Positions 15,703 through 23,887 of a DNA stretch of 64,000 bases are shown piece after piece. Positions within the stretch are counted from its first letter, which is position 1. Every line of letters begins with the position of its first letter. The notes below the pieces were generated by a model. The model was not told the DNA's origin, searched no databases, and saw nothing but the letters and a program-made list of their open reading frames with translations. The translations under genes and the position numbers were made by a program. This DNA is from Acinetobacter oleivorans DR1 (GTDB taxonomy: Bacteria > Pseudomonadota > Gammaproteobacteria > Pseudomonadales > Moraxellaceae): positions 1,612,001 through 1,676,000 of the forward strand of contig NC_014259.1 in the NCBI RefSeq assembly GCF_000196795.1. Reading direction: 5' to 3'.

Positions 15703-17991
15703 ATGGCAGATTCAGATCACAATAATTCAGTTTTATCTTATGATGAGCTTGGTTTCATTATTGGTATAAAACGAGTTGAAAAAAAAGTAAGTACGATTGA
15801 TTCAAATATTGAAAAGATTATCGAAATTCTTACTCAAAGCTTTGAAGAGCAAAAAGCACAGTTTGCTAAGCCTCAGCCAAAACTGACAGAGTTTCAAAAG
15901 ATGCTTAATGCTGTCAATAATAGACCAGCTTTAGACTTTGAAGTTTTTTTAAAAGAAAAAGCAAATCCAATCACACATTCTTTTATTGTAGCCGACAACT
16001 TAGTTAAAGACTTTGCAGATGTATTGGAGCAATCAGTTAATGGCCTTAATACACCAAATAAAGAACAAATCAACCAACCTAAGGCACGAAAGCCAGCTAT
16101 AGAAATTAATAGTCATGAAGATTTGGATAAGATTGTAAGCTCAACTACACCAGAACGTGATGAAAAAGGGCGTTTTGTATCTAACAATAATGATGCTCAA
16201 AACCAATCATCAATTAGAAAGGTTGCCCAAACGATAACAACGGCGATCAAAGGAGTAATGCCGAACTCACCACAAGGTGTAGATCCTACCGTTGATGCTA
16301 TCAATGAAGTTGGTCACTTACTTTCTCCTGTACGCCGTGCAGCTGGTTTAGCCTTGCGGCCATTAACTGGTTTGATGCGTAGTAAAAAACGCAATGAGCC
16401 ATTACCTCGTGAACAAGAAAACCATAACCGTAAACAAATAAAATTATTGCAGCGTATTGCCGATAATTTAGCGTCTAAGGGTGGTTTATTAGGTTCACTA
16501 GGGAAATTACTTACTTCCGCTTTATCTGCAGGTGGTGGGCTGCTAGGAGGTGTTCTAGGCAAAGGAAAGAAAGGTGTAGGGAAATTAGGAAAGGGCTTGG
16601 GTAAACTTCTCAAGTTTGGCCGTGGTCTACCCGTAATAGGTGCATTAGCTGCTGGTGCATCATTGTTAGATTGGAATGAACAAAGCACTCAAGAAAAGGG
16701 AGGAACAGTTGGTAGTCTTGCTGGGGGAGCTATTGGTGGTACGGTAGGATCATTATTTGGTCCAGCTGGCACCTTGATTGGTGGTATGGCTGGTTCTTGG
16801 ATAGGTAATAAGCTTGGTACCGCAGTTACGCCGTATTTTAAAGAGTGGACAGATTCATTAATTGCTGCAGATGTACCAGGTATTATTAATACGGCGTGGA
16901 AAGGATTTGTTAGTTATGCAACGAATGCTTTTGATCAAGCCAAAGGTACAGCTTCAAAAGTTGTGGAAGGTATCAAAGATACTACAGGAGATACATTAGA
17001 TTTCATCAAAGATAAATTTAACCGGTTTAATCCATTTCATGACGGCGTTCCAACGTGGGGAGTAGGCCAAGGAGTTTACAAGCCGGGCTTTGGGGCAAAC
17101 AAAAATGTTCCTGCTTATGGATCAACTGTTTCTCCTATTGGTGAAAAGACAAAGGAAAAACAACTTGCTGTCTATAATGCTATGAAAAAAGCAGGATTCA
17201 ATGATAACTGGGCTGCAGGTTTAACTGCTTCTGTCGGTAGGGAAAATGACTACCAAGATAAATATCTGTTTGGTAAACATCAAGATAAAGCTGGTGGTAC
17301 GAATATGGGTATGATCTCTTGGCAAGGAGCTCGTAAAGATAGACTTACTGCTTTTATGAAAGAACGGGGATTGTTAGATAGCAGCGGGAATATGGTTAAG
17401 AGCCAAGCATCATTAGATGCTCAAGGTGCTTTTATGAAGCAAGAAATTAATACTAATCCTGAATATGCATCAGTTAAAGCTTATATGGAACAAAATCCCA
17501 ATGCTTCAAGAGAAGATATTGCAAGAGTTTTAGGGACTAAATATGTGAAATGGGCCTATGGTCAAACAAAGCTTCGCAATGGGAAATCATTTGACTACAG
17601 ACCACATTTAGACAAGGAATATAAATATAGGGCTAATATTGATAATTCAATTCAGGAAAAGAAGCCCAATTTACCTAAAGAAAATAAAACAGCAGTTACC
17701 CAAAATTCATCAACTAATATTGTTGATAACACTAGAGCAAAGGTAGCCAGTATTGTAAGCACTAAGAAAGCTATTGTTCCTCAGGCAACTAAACGTTCAA
17801 GTCCTCAGCTAAATAATCAAAACAAGTTGTTGACGAAAGTTACGCCGTTTAAGCAACCACTAAATACTCCTAATCCGCAGGAAGTTGTTGTTGTAAATCA
17901 GAATAATGGTAACATCGGGCAGAATGTTAATGACCGTTTCCTTGCTCATGCACTTACTGGTGGTATAGGAATGTATAAGAATGAGGCTTAA
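15703..17991 (+). CDS. virion lysozyme-like / DNA-ejection protein
   Basis: 762 residues. N-terminal region with coiled-coil tendency; a central Gly/Ala-rich part (about 265-400) with membrane-inserting character (GGLLGGVLGKG, GGAIGGTVGS); a lysozyme-like domain at about 484-600, matching the phage tail lysozyme family, with candidate catalytic E514 in SVGREND; a polar Asn-rich tail. Such proteins are packaged in virions and open the cell wall and membrane for DNA entry. It lies far from the other structural genes in the window, next to a secreted protein whose start overlaps its stop. Confidence 0.65.
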   Translation: MADSDHNNSVLSYDELGFIIGIKRVEKKVSTIDSNIEKIIEILTQSFEEQKAQFAKPQPKLTEFQKMLNAVNNRPALDFEVFLKEKANPITHSFIVADNLVKDFADVLEQSVNGLNTPNKEQINQPKARKPAIEINSHEDLDKIVSSTTPERDEKGRFVSNNNDAQNQSSIRKVAQTITTAIKGVMPNSPQGVDPTVDAINEVGHLLSPVRRAAGLALRPLTGLMRSKKRNEPLPREQENHNRKQIKLLQRIADNLASKGGLLGSLGKLLTSALSAGGGLLGGVLGKGKKGVGKLGKGLGKLLKFGRGLPVIGALAAGASLLDWNEQSTQEKGGTVGSLAGGAIGGTVGSLFGPAGTLIGGMAGSWIGNKLGTAVTPYFKEWTDSLIAADVPGIINTAWKGFVSYATNAFDQAKGTASKVVEGIKDTTGDTLDFIKDKFNRFNPFHDGVPTWGVGQGVYKPGFGANKNVPAYGSTVSPIGEKTKEKQLAVYNAMKKAGFNDNWAAGLTASVGRENDYQDKYLFGKHQDKAGGTNMGMISWQGARKDRLTAFMKERGLLDSSGNMVKSQASLDAQGAFMKQEINTNPEYASVKAYMEQNPNASREDIARVLGTKYVKWAYGQTKLRNGKSFDYRPHLDKEYKYRANIDNSIQEKKPNLPKENKTAVTQNSSTNIVDNTRAKVASIVSTKKAIVPQATKRSSPQLNNQNKLLTKVTPFKQPLNTPNPQEVVVVNQNNGNIGQNVNDRFLAHALTGGIGMYKNEA

Positions 17992-18518
17992 TGATGAAAA
18001 GACTTTTAACTTTAATTGCTACTAGTTTGATGGTAACTGCGGTAAATGCGAACCCTTTAACAGAGTTTCCAAAAAATGCACAAAACGCTCATTATCTTGC
18101 ATCATGCTCAGCATATATAAATCAGTTTTTAATTATTGATCGGAAATTAGGTACAGGTGTGGTGAGTCCAAAAACTACAAATACGGCACTTACTAAAGTA
18201 TTTGCATTTGGATATGCCTCAATTGCTTTATCAAATGAGCAAGAATATTCAAGGAACTACACTAAAGCTTTATCGGAAATGAAAAGCACAGAACATAAGT
18301 ATTTAAATGCTGGGGCTTCTAACATTAAAGAATATACCGATTATTTATCACAGCATGTAAATGAATGTGTTCCTAACTCTACTAAAACAGTTGAAGCTAT
18401 GCAGGTAGAACTTACCTCCTTTATGCAAGCTATGAAACAACTTGAAAATCAGCCTTTGATGAAAGGAATTCAAGCAACTTTAGCTAAGACGAATCAAGAT
18501 CACATTAATGAAAATTAA
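17991..18518 (+). CDS. secreted phage protein, function unknown
   Basis: 175 residues with a clear signal peptide (MMKRLLTLIATSLMVTAVNA, cleavage after ANA) and a helical mature part with two cysteines. Start overlaps the stop of the ejection-like gene (TAATG). A periplasmic product of a phage suggests a role in lysis control, superinfection exclusion or protecting the cell from the neighbouring muralytic protein; none is proven. Confidence 0.6.
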   Translation: MMKRLLTLIATSLMVTAVNANPLTEFPKNAQNAHYLASCSAYINQFLIIDRKLGTGVVSPKTTNTALTKVFAFGYASIALSNEQEYSRNYTKALSEMKSTEHKYLNAGASNIKEYTDYLSQHVNECVPNSTKTVEAMQVELTSFMQAMKQLENQPLMKGIQATLAKTNQDHINEN

Positions 18519-18532
18519 TACTCGTCTATAAG

Positions 18533-18563
18533 AAAAGGGATTGAGTCATTCAATCCCTTTTTT
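18533..18563. terminator. bidirectional terminator
   Basis: AAAAGGGATTGA and TCAATCCCTTTT form a 12-bp stem with A and T runs outside, between convergent genes ending at 18518 and 18566. Confidence 0.85.
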
Positions 18564-18565
18564 AA

Positions 18566-19420
18566 TTAAGAACGGTACATGTCTAAGTATTTTTCTTCAG
18601 AGATGTTACATAACAACTTAAAGAAGTTCTTTCTTGAATCTGGGGTAAGCTCTTGACGAGGCAAAGGTAAAAGTTGATCGACTGCACCTACTGGCCCCCA
18701 AGTTGAAGTAAAAGGAACAGGAATATTGATAAAATATGCTTTATCAGAAGTAACAGCAGCGTCTAAAACTTCTTTTACCTCTTTATAACGTGGATACCTT
18801 TGAGCGGTCAAAAATAATCCGTCAAAAATCACATATGCATTAAAATCTTCTAACTCAACTAATAATAATGCACCCATAAGTGGAAGGTTGGTTTCAGGAC
18901 CATCTTCGCGGCTAAAACCTGGTGTAGGTTTGTTATGGGTAGCAAAAAGAAGTACCTGAATACATTCAGGCATTTTTATATATTCTATAAGATTTATACA
19001 GTTTTCTGTTGTATTGCCATGACTACCTCTTACAGCAAGATATTTGTCTTGTTCATGAAAAGCTGCATTTTGAAGATTAGCGTGCGGCAGATACTCATTT
19101 AAAGATTTATTAATATCTTTAGTTTTTTTAATGATACTTCTTAATTTATCAAATCCACTTTGATCTATGTCTGATTTCTTAAACTCTTTATTAATTCGAG
19201 GTAGGCGTATTGGAGTAGCAGGAATCAAATCATTTGAATAGTAGTAATCATTTAACTGTTTTTCTATCTCATCTAAATCTATCGGAGCAAAGCTTTTTTC
19301 CAGTCGAGCTACAATGTCCTGATTCATGGACCGGTTTAATTCTTTAGCTGAGTCGGCAATCTTATCTTTCAATTCTTGCGGCATTCGAACTTTGTATTCG
19401 ACACCTAGATGTTTACTCAT
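18566..19420 (-). CDS. Arc-like ribbon-helix-helix regulator with a large C-terminal domain
   Basis: 284 residues. The first 45 residues match phage Arc-type ribbon-helix-helix proteins (VRMPQELKDKIADSAKELNR, SMNQDIVARLEKSF). P22 Arc is only 53 residues; here about 230 more residues form an unrecognised domain. The gene diverges from a P22-type antirepressor across an intergenic region with two GC-rich palindromes, the arrangement of the P22 immI region. It probably represses the antirepressor and itself; the extra domain may sense a ligand or protein. Confidence 0.7.
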   Translation of the reverse strand: MSKHLGVEYKVRMPQELKDKIADSAKELNRSMNQDIVARLEKSFAPIDLDEIEKQLNDYYYSNDLIPATPIRLPRINKEFKKSDIDQSGFDKLRSIIKKTKDINKSLNEYLPHANLQNAAFHEQDKYLAVRGSHGNTTENCINLIEYIKMPECIQVLLFATHNKPTPGFSREDGPETNLPLMGALLLVELEDFNAYVIFDGLFLTAQRYPRYKEVKEVLDAAVTSDKAYFINIPVPFTSTWGPVGAVDQLLPLPRQELTPDSRKNFFKLLCNISEEKYLDMYRS

Positions 19421-19462
19421 AAGAAATTCTAAAGCAGTGAAAAGTTAAATTAATAATAATGA

Positions 19463-19477
19463 ACCCCAGTGGGGTTG
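19463..19477. promoter_or_regulatory. operator-like palindrome 1
   Basis: AACCCCAGTGGGGTT: 6-base arms around AGT, followed by GAC. Its right edge touches the TTGACA -35 of the antirepressor promoter. A near copy lies at 19512-19524. Confidence 0.6.
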
Positions 19478-19504
19478 ACAAGAGGGGGAGAGAATAATAA
19501 ATTT
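19476..19504 (+). promoter_or_regulatory. antirepressor promoter
   Basis: TTGACA at 19476-19481 with an AT-rich -10 (TAATTT-like) about 17 bases downstream, reading towards the antirepressor at 19594. It is bracketed by the two palindromes, so a bound Arc-like protein could block it from both sides. Confidence 0.5.
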
Positions 19505-19511
19505 GAATACC

Positions 19512-19524
19512 CCCCCAGTGGGGG
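19512..19524. promoter_or_regulatory. operator-like palindrome 2
   Basis: CCCCCAGTGGGGG: 5-base arms around the same AGT centre as palindrome 1, also followed by TGAC. It lies just downstream of the expected transcription start of the antirepressor. Confidence 0.6.
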
Positions 19525-19525
19525 T

Positions 19526-19561
19526 GACCCCGAGTAATCTTGCCGGATCGAACTCGGGGTC
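19526..19561 (+). promoter_or_regulatory. leader hairpin of the antirepressor mRNA
   Basis: GACCCCGAGT and ACTCGGGGTC are perfect 10-bp arms around 16 bases, 32 bases before the antirepressor start. There is no T-run, so a simple terminator is unlikely. P22 regulates ant with a small antisense RNA in this region; a comparable RNA device here is inference. Confidence 0.5.
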
Positions 19562-19593
19562 TATCAACAATCACATGAAAAAAGGATATTGAT

Positions 19594-20502
19594 ATGGCTA
19601 ATTTATCATATATACCACAAGTTGTGTCGTTTCATGGCACTGAACTCTTCATTGTTGAATATGAAGGGCAACCCTACGTGCCGATGCGTTCAGTTGTTCA
19701 GGGAATGGGGCTTGATTGGGCAGCACAATTCTCCAAATTGAAACAAAGGTTTGCGACCTGCGTTGTGGAAATCACAATGCAGATATTGGGAGATGATCAG
19801 TCCCGAGCTCATACATGTTTATTGCTAAGGAAATTACCTGCATGGTTATATTCAATAATGCCTGGTAAAGTTAAACCCGAAATTCGTGACACTGTGATCA
19901 TGTACCAAAACGAATGCGATGATGTTTTATGGGCGTATTGGATAAAAGGACAGGCAATCAACAAACGCTTTACCATTTCACCAGAGCAGCAACATGTCCT
20001 TCATTCAATTGTGGACCGCCGTGCAGGTAATAAGCTGGGTTTAAGAAAGTCTCTATGGAAGCGTCATAACAATCATTTCGGGATTGCGAAATACAGTCAA
20101 TTACTTTCAATCCACTTTGATGATGCGAAAAAGTATCTTGAGACGATGCCACTTCAAGAGTTAGCTCCAACCGAAAGAGATACATTACAACGGTTAGAGA
20201 AGTTTGTAGATAATCTTGCAGCGCGTTATCCAGCATTAGAAAATCCACTGGCTTATGAAATTGCACAGCAGATAGGTGAGAAGCTTAAGTATCAATCTAC
20301 AAATGGGCCTAAAAACTTCTGGGTTTCGATTCAGGAAAACGGCGTTGTTTCTGCTCAGCAACATTCTCTACATCACACACCGGTTAATGTTGTGCAATTA
20401 CGCGAACGTTTTAATCAAATGTGGGATTTCCTACATAAAGATGAAGTGCTTGAGCTGGGTAAAGTATTAAAACGCTTTCCTTTCGAACCAGTTAATGGAT
20501 AA
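19594..20502 (+). CDS. P22-type antirepressor
   Basis: 302 residues. The N-terminal 120 (FHGTELFIVEYEGQPYVPMR, then GLDWAAQFSKL) match the P22 antirepressor N-terminal domain; the rest is helical. Antirepressors bind and disable the phage repressor. The AAAAAGGAT ribosome-binding site precedes ATG 19594. The 3' 200 bases recur in diverged, broken form at 46962-47160, on the other side of the bacterial block. It faces an Arc-like regulator. Confidence 0.8.
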   Translation: MANLSYIPQVVSFHGTELFIVEYEGQPYVPMRSVVQGMGLDWAAQFSKLKQRFATCVVEITMQILGDDQSRAHTCLLLRKLPAWLYSIMPGKVKPEIRDTVIMYQNECDDVLWAYWIKGQAINKRFTISPEQQHVLHSIVDRRAGNKLGLRKSLWKRHNNHFGIAKYSQLLSIHFDDAKKYLETMPLQELAPTERDTLQRLEKFVDNLAARYPALENPLAYEIAQQIGEKLKYQSTNGPKNFWVSIQENGVVSAQQHSLHHTPVNVVQLRERFNQMWDFLHKDEVLELGKVLKRFPFEPVNG

Positions 20503-20550
20503 GGGCATATTATTATTTGAAGATGTTCCTTAAGGAACTCCCCACTAAAA

Positions 20551-20580
20551 AGAAAGCTAGTATGAAAAATCTAGCTTTCT
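20551..20580 (-). terminator. hairpin after the antirepressor
   Basis: AGAAAGCTAG and CTAGCTTTCT are perfect 10-bp arms; the leftward strand continues into TTTTTAG. A 14-bp perfect palindrome GTTCCTTAAGGAAC lies just before it (20525-20538). Confidence 0.55.
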
Positions 20581-20696
20581 AACCTTAATCTTAATTCAGC
20601 AGAATGTATTTATTTTTTAATTGGATTATATAAAAATAAGAAAAATTGGTATAAAATTCAGGCTATTAATAAGACTTGTTAAATAATGGCATTTTT

Positions 20697-22979
20697 ATGA
20701 ATACTAATGATCAAAAGAAAATAATTAATTGGATTAAGAATGAAAAGTTCTCACATCTAAATTTTTTAGAAGAAGAATGGAATACTTCAGTTAATGATCA
20801 CTATCCTGGATTTTTTTATTTTATACTTGATTTGAAAAATGAAAATAATGACTTTGTTTTTGATGAAATTGTTAAAAGAAAAGGATCGGAGGCAGAAGCT
20901 TATTTTTATCTTGGTTGCATCGCAGGAAAAATATTTGATTATAATAAATCTAAACATATCGAATTAGGATTTTATCGAAAGGCTTTATTGATAGACAGCA
21001 ACCATGCTGATGCAAATTGGAGTGTTTTTTATTATTCAAATAAGATTGATCATTTGCTAAAGTGCTTAAGCTCTTTTTATAAGAATAATGAAATCCAAAA
21101 AATTAAAAATGTATTAAATAATATTTATGATCTAGATGGTTTGGAAGATCTTAATAGAGAGGAATTATTATTTTTAAAAAAAATACTAAATCATGGTGAA
21201 CTTAGAGGTAATCGAAATATTGATAGGATAATAATTGATTTATGTTTTTGCTTGGGAGATTTAGAAGAAGGATTGGAAAATATTAACAATATTGATAAAA
21301 TAAATTATAGAATCATTAAAAAGTATGTTGATAAAAATTTAATTACTTTGGATGACTCTCTTCTAAAAATAAATAGTTTTGAGTTGAGTAAAATAAAAAA
21401 TTGTGACAAAAATAAAATCTATGAAGTGTATTTAAATGAAGCGAAAGCTGGAGGGCCTAACCCTACAAGTGATGTGTTAATCCAAAAAGCATACGAGGCA
21501 AAAAAATATAATGATGTTGTTTCTCTTTTTGAAAAAGCTAACAAGGAAGATAAGTTAATAGCAATAATTGATTCACATTTATATTATCTATTATCACAAA
21601 TAGAGTTAGATAATGAATATAATAAGCAAACATATGAATATATAATTAAAAAATTTAATGATTTAAACTTTCTAAAAAATGATAAAAATTCTTACTTTTT
21701 ATTTTTAAAATTAAGATTTAAACTAATATGTAAGGATCTTGAAAAAAAAGTAAAAGAAAATTATTTTTCGAATTTTCCAATTGAGAATTATTCAATACTT
21801 CAAGAAGCAGAAGAAATATTAAAAAAAGATGAAATTGTAAATAATAAAAGTTACACAGAACTAAAAGGAAGATTAAATAATATTAAAGATAAATACTATA
21901 AAGAGAAATCAGAAGAGAAATTAAAAGAGTATGGTGACACTTTATCCTTAGAAAAATTTGAACTATCTGAATTTAATGAATATTGCTACGTAAGTATTTC
22001 ATGTGGAAATTATGAAAATACAATTGATAATATTAATAAATTTCATAAATACAATAGACCCACAATGAGCACTTTAAACTCTTTAGCAATTTGTTATATG
22101 CATATTAATGATTATAAAAACGCTTTTAAATATTCTAAAGAAGCTTTGGAGTGTATGAGAGCTTCAAAAGAATATGACTATATTATCATTAATAATTATC
22201 TTGATTTATATAAAAAGGCTGTTTGTGAAGATTTTTCAAAAGAGGAATATAATAAACTTGTAAATGAATTTAATCTGGGTTTGGTGAAGAGTTTTACGTG
22301 GAATAATTTTCTTTCTACTAGATTTAATATCCTATATAAATATTCTCCATTTAATGTTAATACCATCGATGCTTTAACAAATCAATATTTCTTCTTACCT
22401 AGTAAGAGATTATTAAACGATCCGATTGAATTACCGGAACTAAGTAAAATTCGACCAGATACACATATACTTGAAAATTACAATATATGTTCATTTTCTA
22501 ATAACGAGAATTCGATGTTAATGTGGTCGCATTATGCTCAACAACATCAAGGGGTTATGGTTGAATATTTCTTTGGAGGGGAATTACCATTTGGGTATGG
22601 AATTAGTAAGGTTGACTATGCTGATGATAAAAAAAGATATAAAGATAAAGATGAGTTTATATTCAATCAGTTTCTTTTAACTAAAAATAAAGATTGGTCT
22701 TATGAAAATGAAGTCCGTCTTTTTACATTTTTGAATAATAAAGTTGAATTTGAAACTTATAAATATCCTAATCCCGACAGGACAAAGATTAATGCATCTA
22801 TTAAGAGTATTACATTAGGCTTAAATTTCCCTGAGGATAAAAAGAAATTAATTGGAATAATTGTGAACACTTTAAATGCTAAAAAGTTACCACATGAATC
22901 TAAAATTTCAGTTAAACAAGCTTTTTTGTGTGAAGATAATAGCTATGCTTTAGAGTATAGAGAACTATTTCTTGATTAA
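20697..22979 (+). CDS. TPR protein with C-terminal DUF2971 domain
   Basis: 760 residues from ATG 20697 (a TTG at 20676 would add seven). The body is helical and repeat-like, with tetratricopeptide-type segments near 55-100 and 455-485. The C-terminal part (about 590-690) matches DUF2971: CSFSNNENSMLMWSHYAQQH, GVMVEYFF, then KDWSYENEVRLF. DUF2971 proteins are of unknown biochemistry and are often accessory genes. It is far more AT-rich than its neighbours, has terminators on both sides, and sits between the antirepressor and the start of the bacterial block. A phage-borne defence or exclusion role is possible but unproven. Confidence 0.7.
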   Translation: MNTNDQKKIINWIKNEKFSHLNFLEEEWNTSVNDHYPGFFYFILDLKNENNDFVFDEIVKRKGSEAEAYFYLGCIAGKIFDYNKSKHIELGFYRKALLIDSNHADANWSVFYYSNKIDHLLKCLSSFYKNNEIQKIKNVLNNIYDLDGLEDLNREELLFLKKILNHGELRGNRNIDRIIIDLCFCLGDLEEGLENINNIDKINYRIIKKYVDKNLITLDDSLLKINSFELSKIKNCDKNKIYEVYLNEAKAGGPNPTSDVLIQKAYEAKKYNDVVSLFEKANKEDKLIAIIDSHLYYLLSQIELDNEYNKQTYEYIIKKFNDLNFLKNDKNSYFLFLKLRFKLICKDLEKKVKENYFSNFPIENYSILQEAEEILKKDEIVNNKSYTELKGRLNNIKDKYYKEKSEEKLKEYGDTLSLEKFELSEFNEYCYVSISCGNYENTIDNINKFHKYNRPTMSTLNSLAICYMHINDYKNAFKYSKEALECMRASKEYDYIIINNYLDLYKKAVCEDFSKEEYNKLVNEFNLGLVKSFTWNNFLSTRFNILYKYSPFNVNTIDALTNQYFFLPSKRLLNDPIELPELSKIRPDTHILENYNICSFSNNENSMLMWSHYAQQHQGVMVEYFFGGELPFGYGISKVDYADDKKRYKDKDEFIFNQFLLTKNKDWSYENEVRLFTFLNNKVEFETYKYPNPDRTKINASIKSITLGLNFPEDKKKLIGIIVNTLNAKKLPHESKISVKQAFLCEDNSYALEYRELFLD

Positions 22980-23079
22980 TAGGTCTAATGACCTTGTTGC
23001 TATGAGGTTGTTTTTCATGGAAATCCATAGTCTTACATTTTATTATTTACAGTTTTTCATATGGAATTAACCTGAAATT

Positions 23080-23107
23080 AAAGCCAGCTAAAAAAGCTGG
23101 CTTTTTT
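23080..23107. terminator. bidirectional terminator
   Basis: AAGCCAGC and GCTGGCTT stem with A-rich and T-rich flanks. An almost identical hairpin lies at 47212-47238, next to the second copy of the same phage gene. Confidence 0.75.
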
Positions 23108-23385
23108 CACTTCACAAAACCTTGTATAGCTTTGGACAGATTTTTAATTATTATTTCTCTTTCATAACGAAAATCTAAAGATTTAGGAATTTGAACATTT
23201 AAAACTTTCTGTTGAGCCGGTGTTAGTGGAATTTTATCGTTCTCAATTAAATCAGTGTCCTTAAAGATAATATTTTGGCAATTATTAATACCAATCACAG
23301 GAATTTTGGACTTTTCACAACCTGTAATCTCAACAAAAATTTGCCAAACTTTAAGTAATTTTCCTGATCCAAACTCATTGCCAAC
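23107..23385 (-). pseudogene. truncated copy of the 138-residue phage gene
   Basis: The last 38 or so residues (through QKVLNVQIPKSLDFRYERE to the C-terminus) are nearly identical to the C-terminus of the protein at 47243-47659, at DNA level as well. Upstream the open frame continues to about 23385 with a different sequence (GKLLKVWQIFVEITGCEKS) and no good start; a GTG at 23298 could give 63 residues. It marks the left edge of the bacterial block. Confidence 0.65.
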
Positions 23386-23388
23386 TCA

Positions 23389-23887
23389 AATGATTATTTA
23401 AATAAATATTATCATATAAATAAGTGTCTATTAGGCATTAAATGAAATATAAGACTGTTATATATATACATCGCAACTATACAATCAGAGAAGAAGAAAG
23501 AGCAGATGTCATGTATGATATAGTTTGACTATGATAGAGAGTAAAATACAAAGCACTATTTATTTTTCTGAAAGCATCTTGTAAAATTTATTCCCCTTCA
23601 GATAAACCTGCTGATTTTGAATGTCTAAAACCAGTAATTGGGTAGCCATATGGAGGCCCAGAGATGCAAGCTTTTCTCAGACCCTATACTAAATCGTCAT
23701 AACTTAAATTAAAAGTATTTTTTCACTTTTAAAAATATAAACCCTATTGTTACCTGCTTTATGTTTCGATTAGTGTAAAGGCAATAAAAAAGCTCTCAAT
23801 TTGAGAACTTTTTTATTAAATAAACAATTAGGCTCTACTATTTACAAATAGACATGAAACCATTTACTTATTCATTTAAGAATATAA
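23389..23887. other. junction region without a gene
   Basis: AT-rich, with stops in all frames. It includes a bidirectional hairpin at 23784-23817 (AAGCTCTCAA/TTGAGAACTT with one mismatch, A and T runs outside) that probably terminates the leftward gor operon. I see no mobile-element ends or target-site duplication. Confidence 0.5.

Noticed and set aside
16314..16688. Proline-rich leftward open frame
   Set aside because: Antisense shadow of the glycine-rich region of the 762-residue protein.
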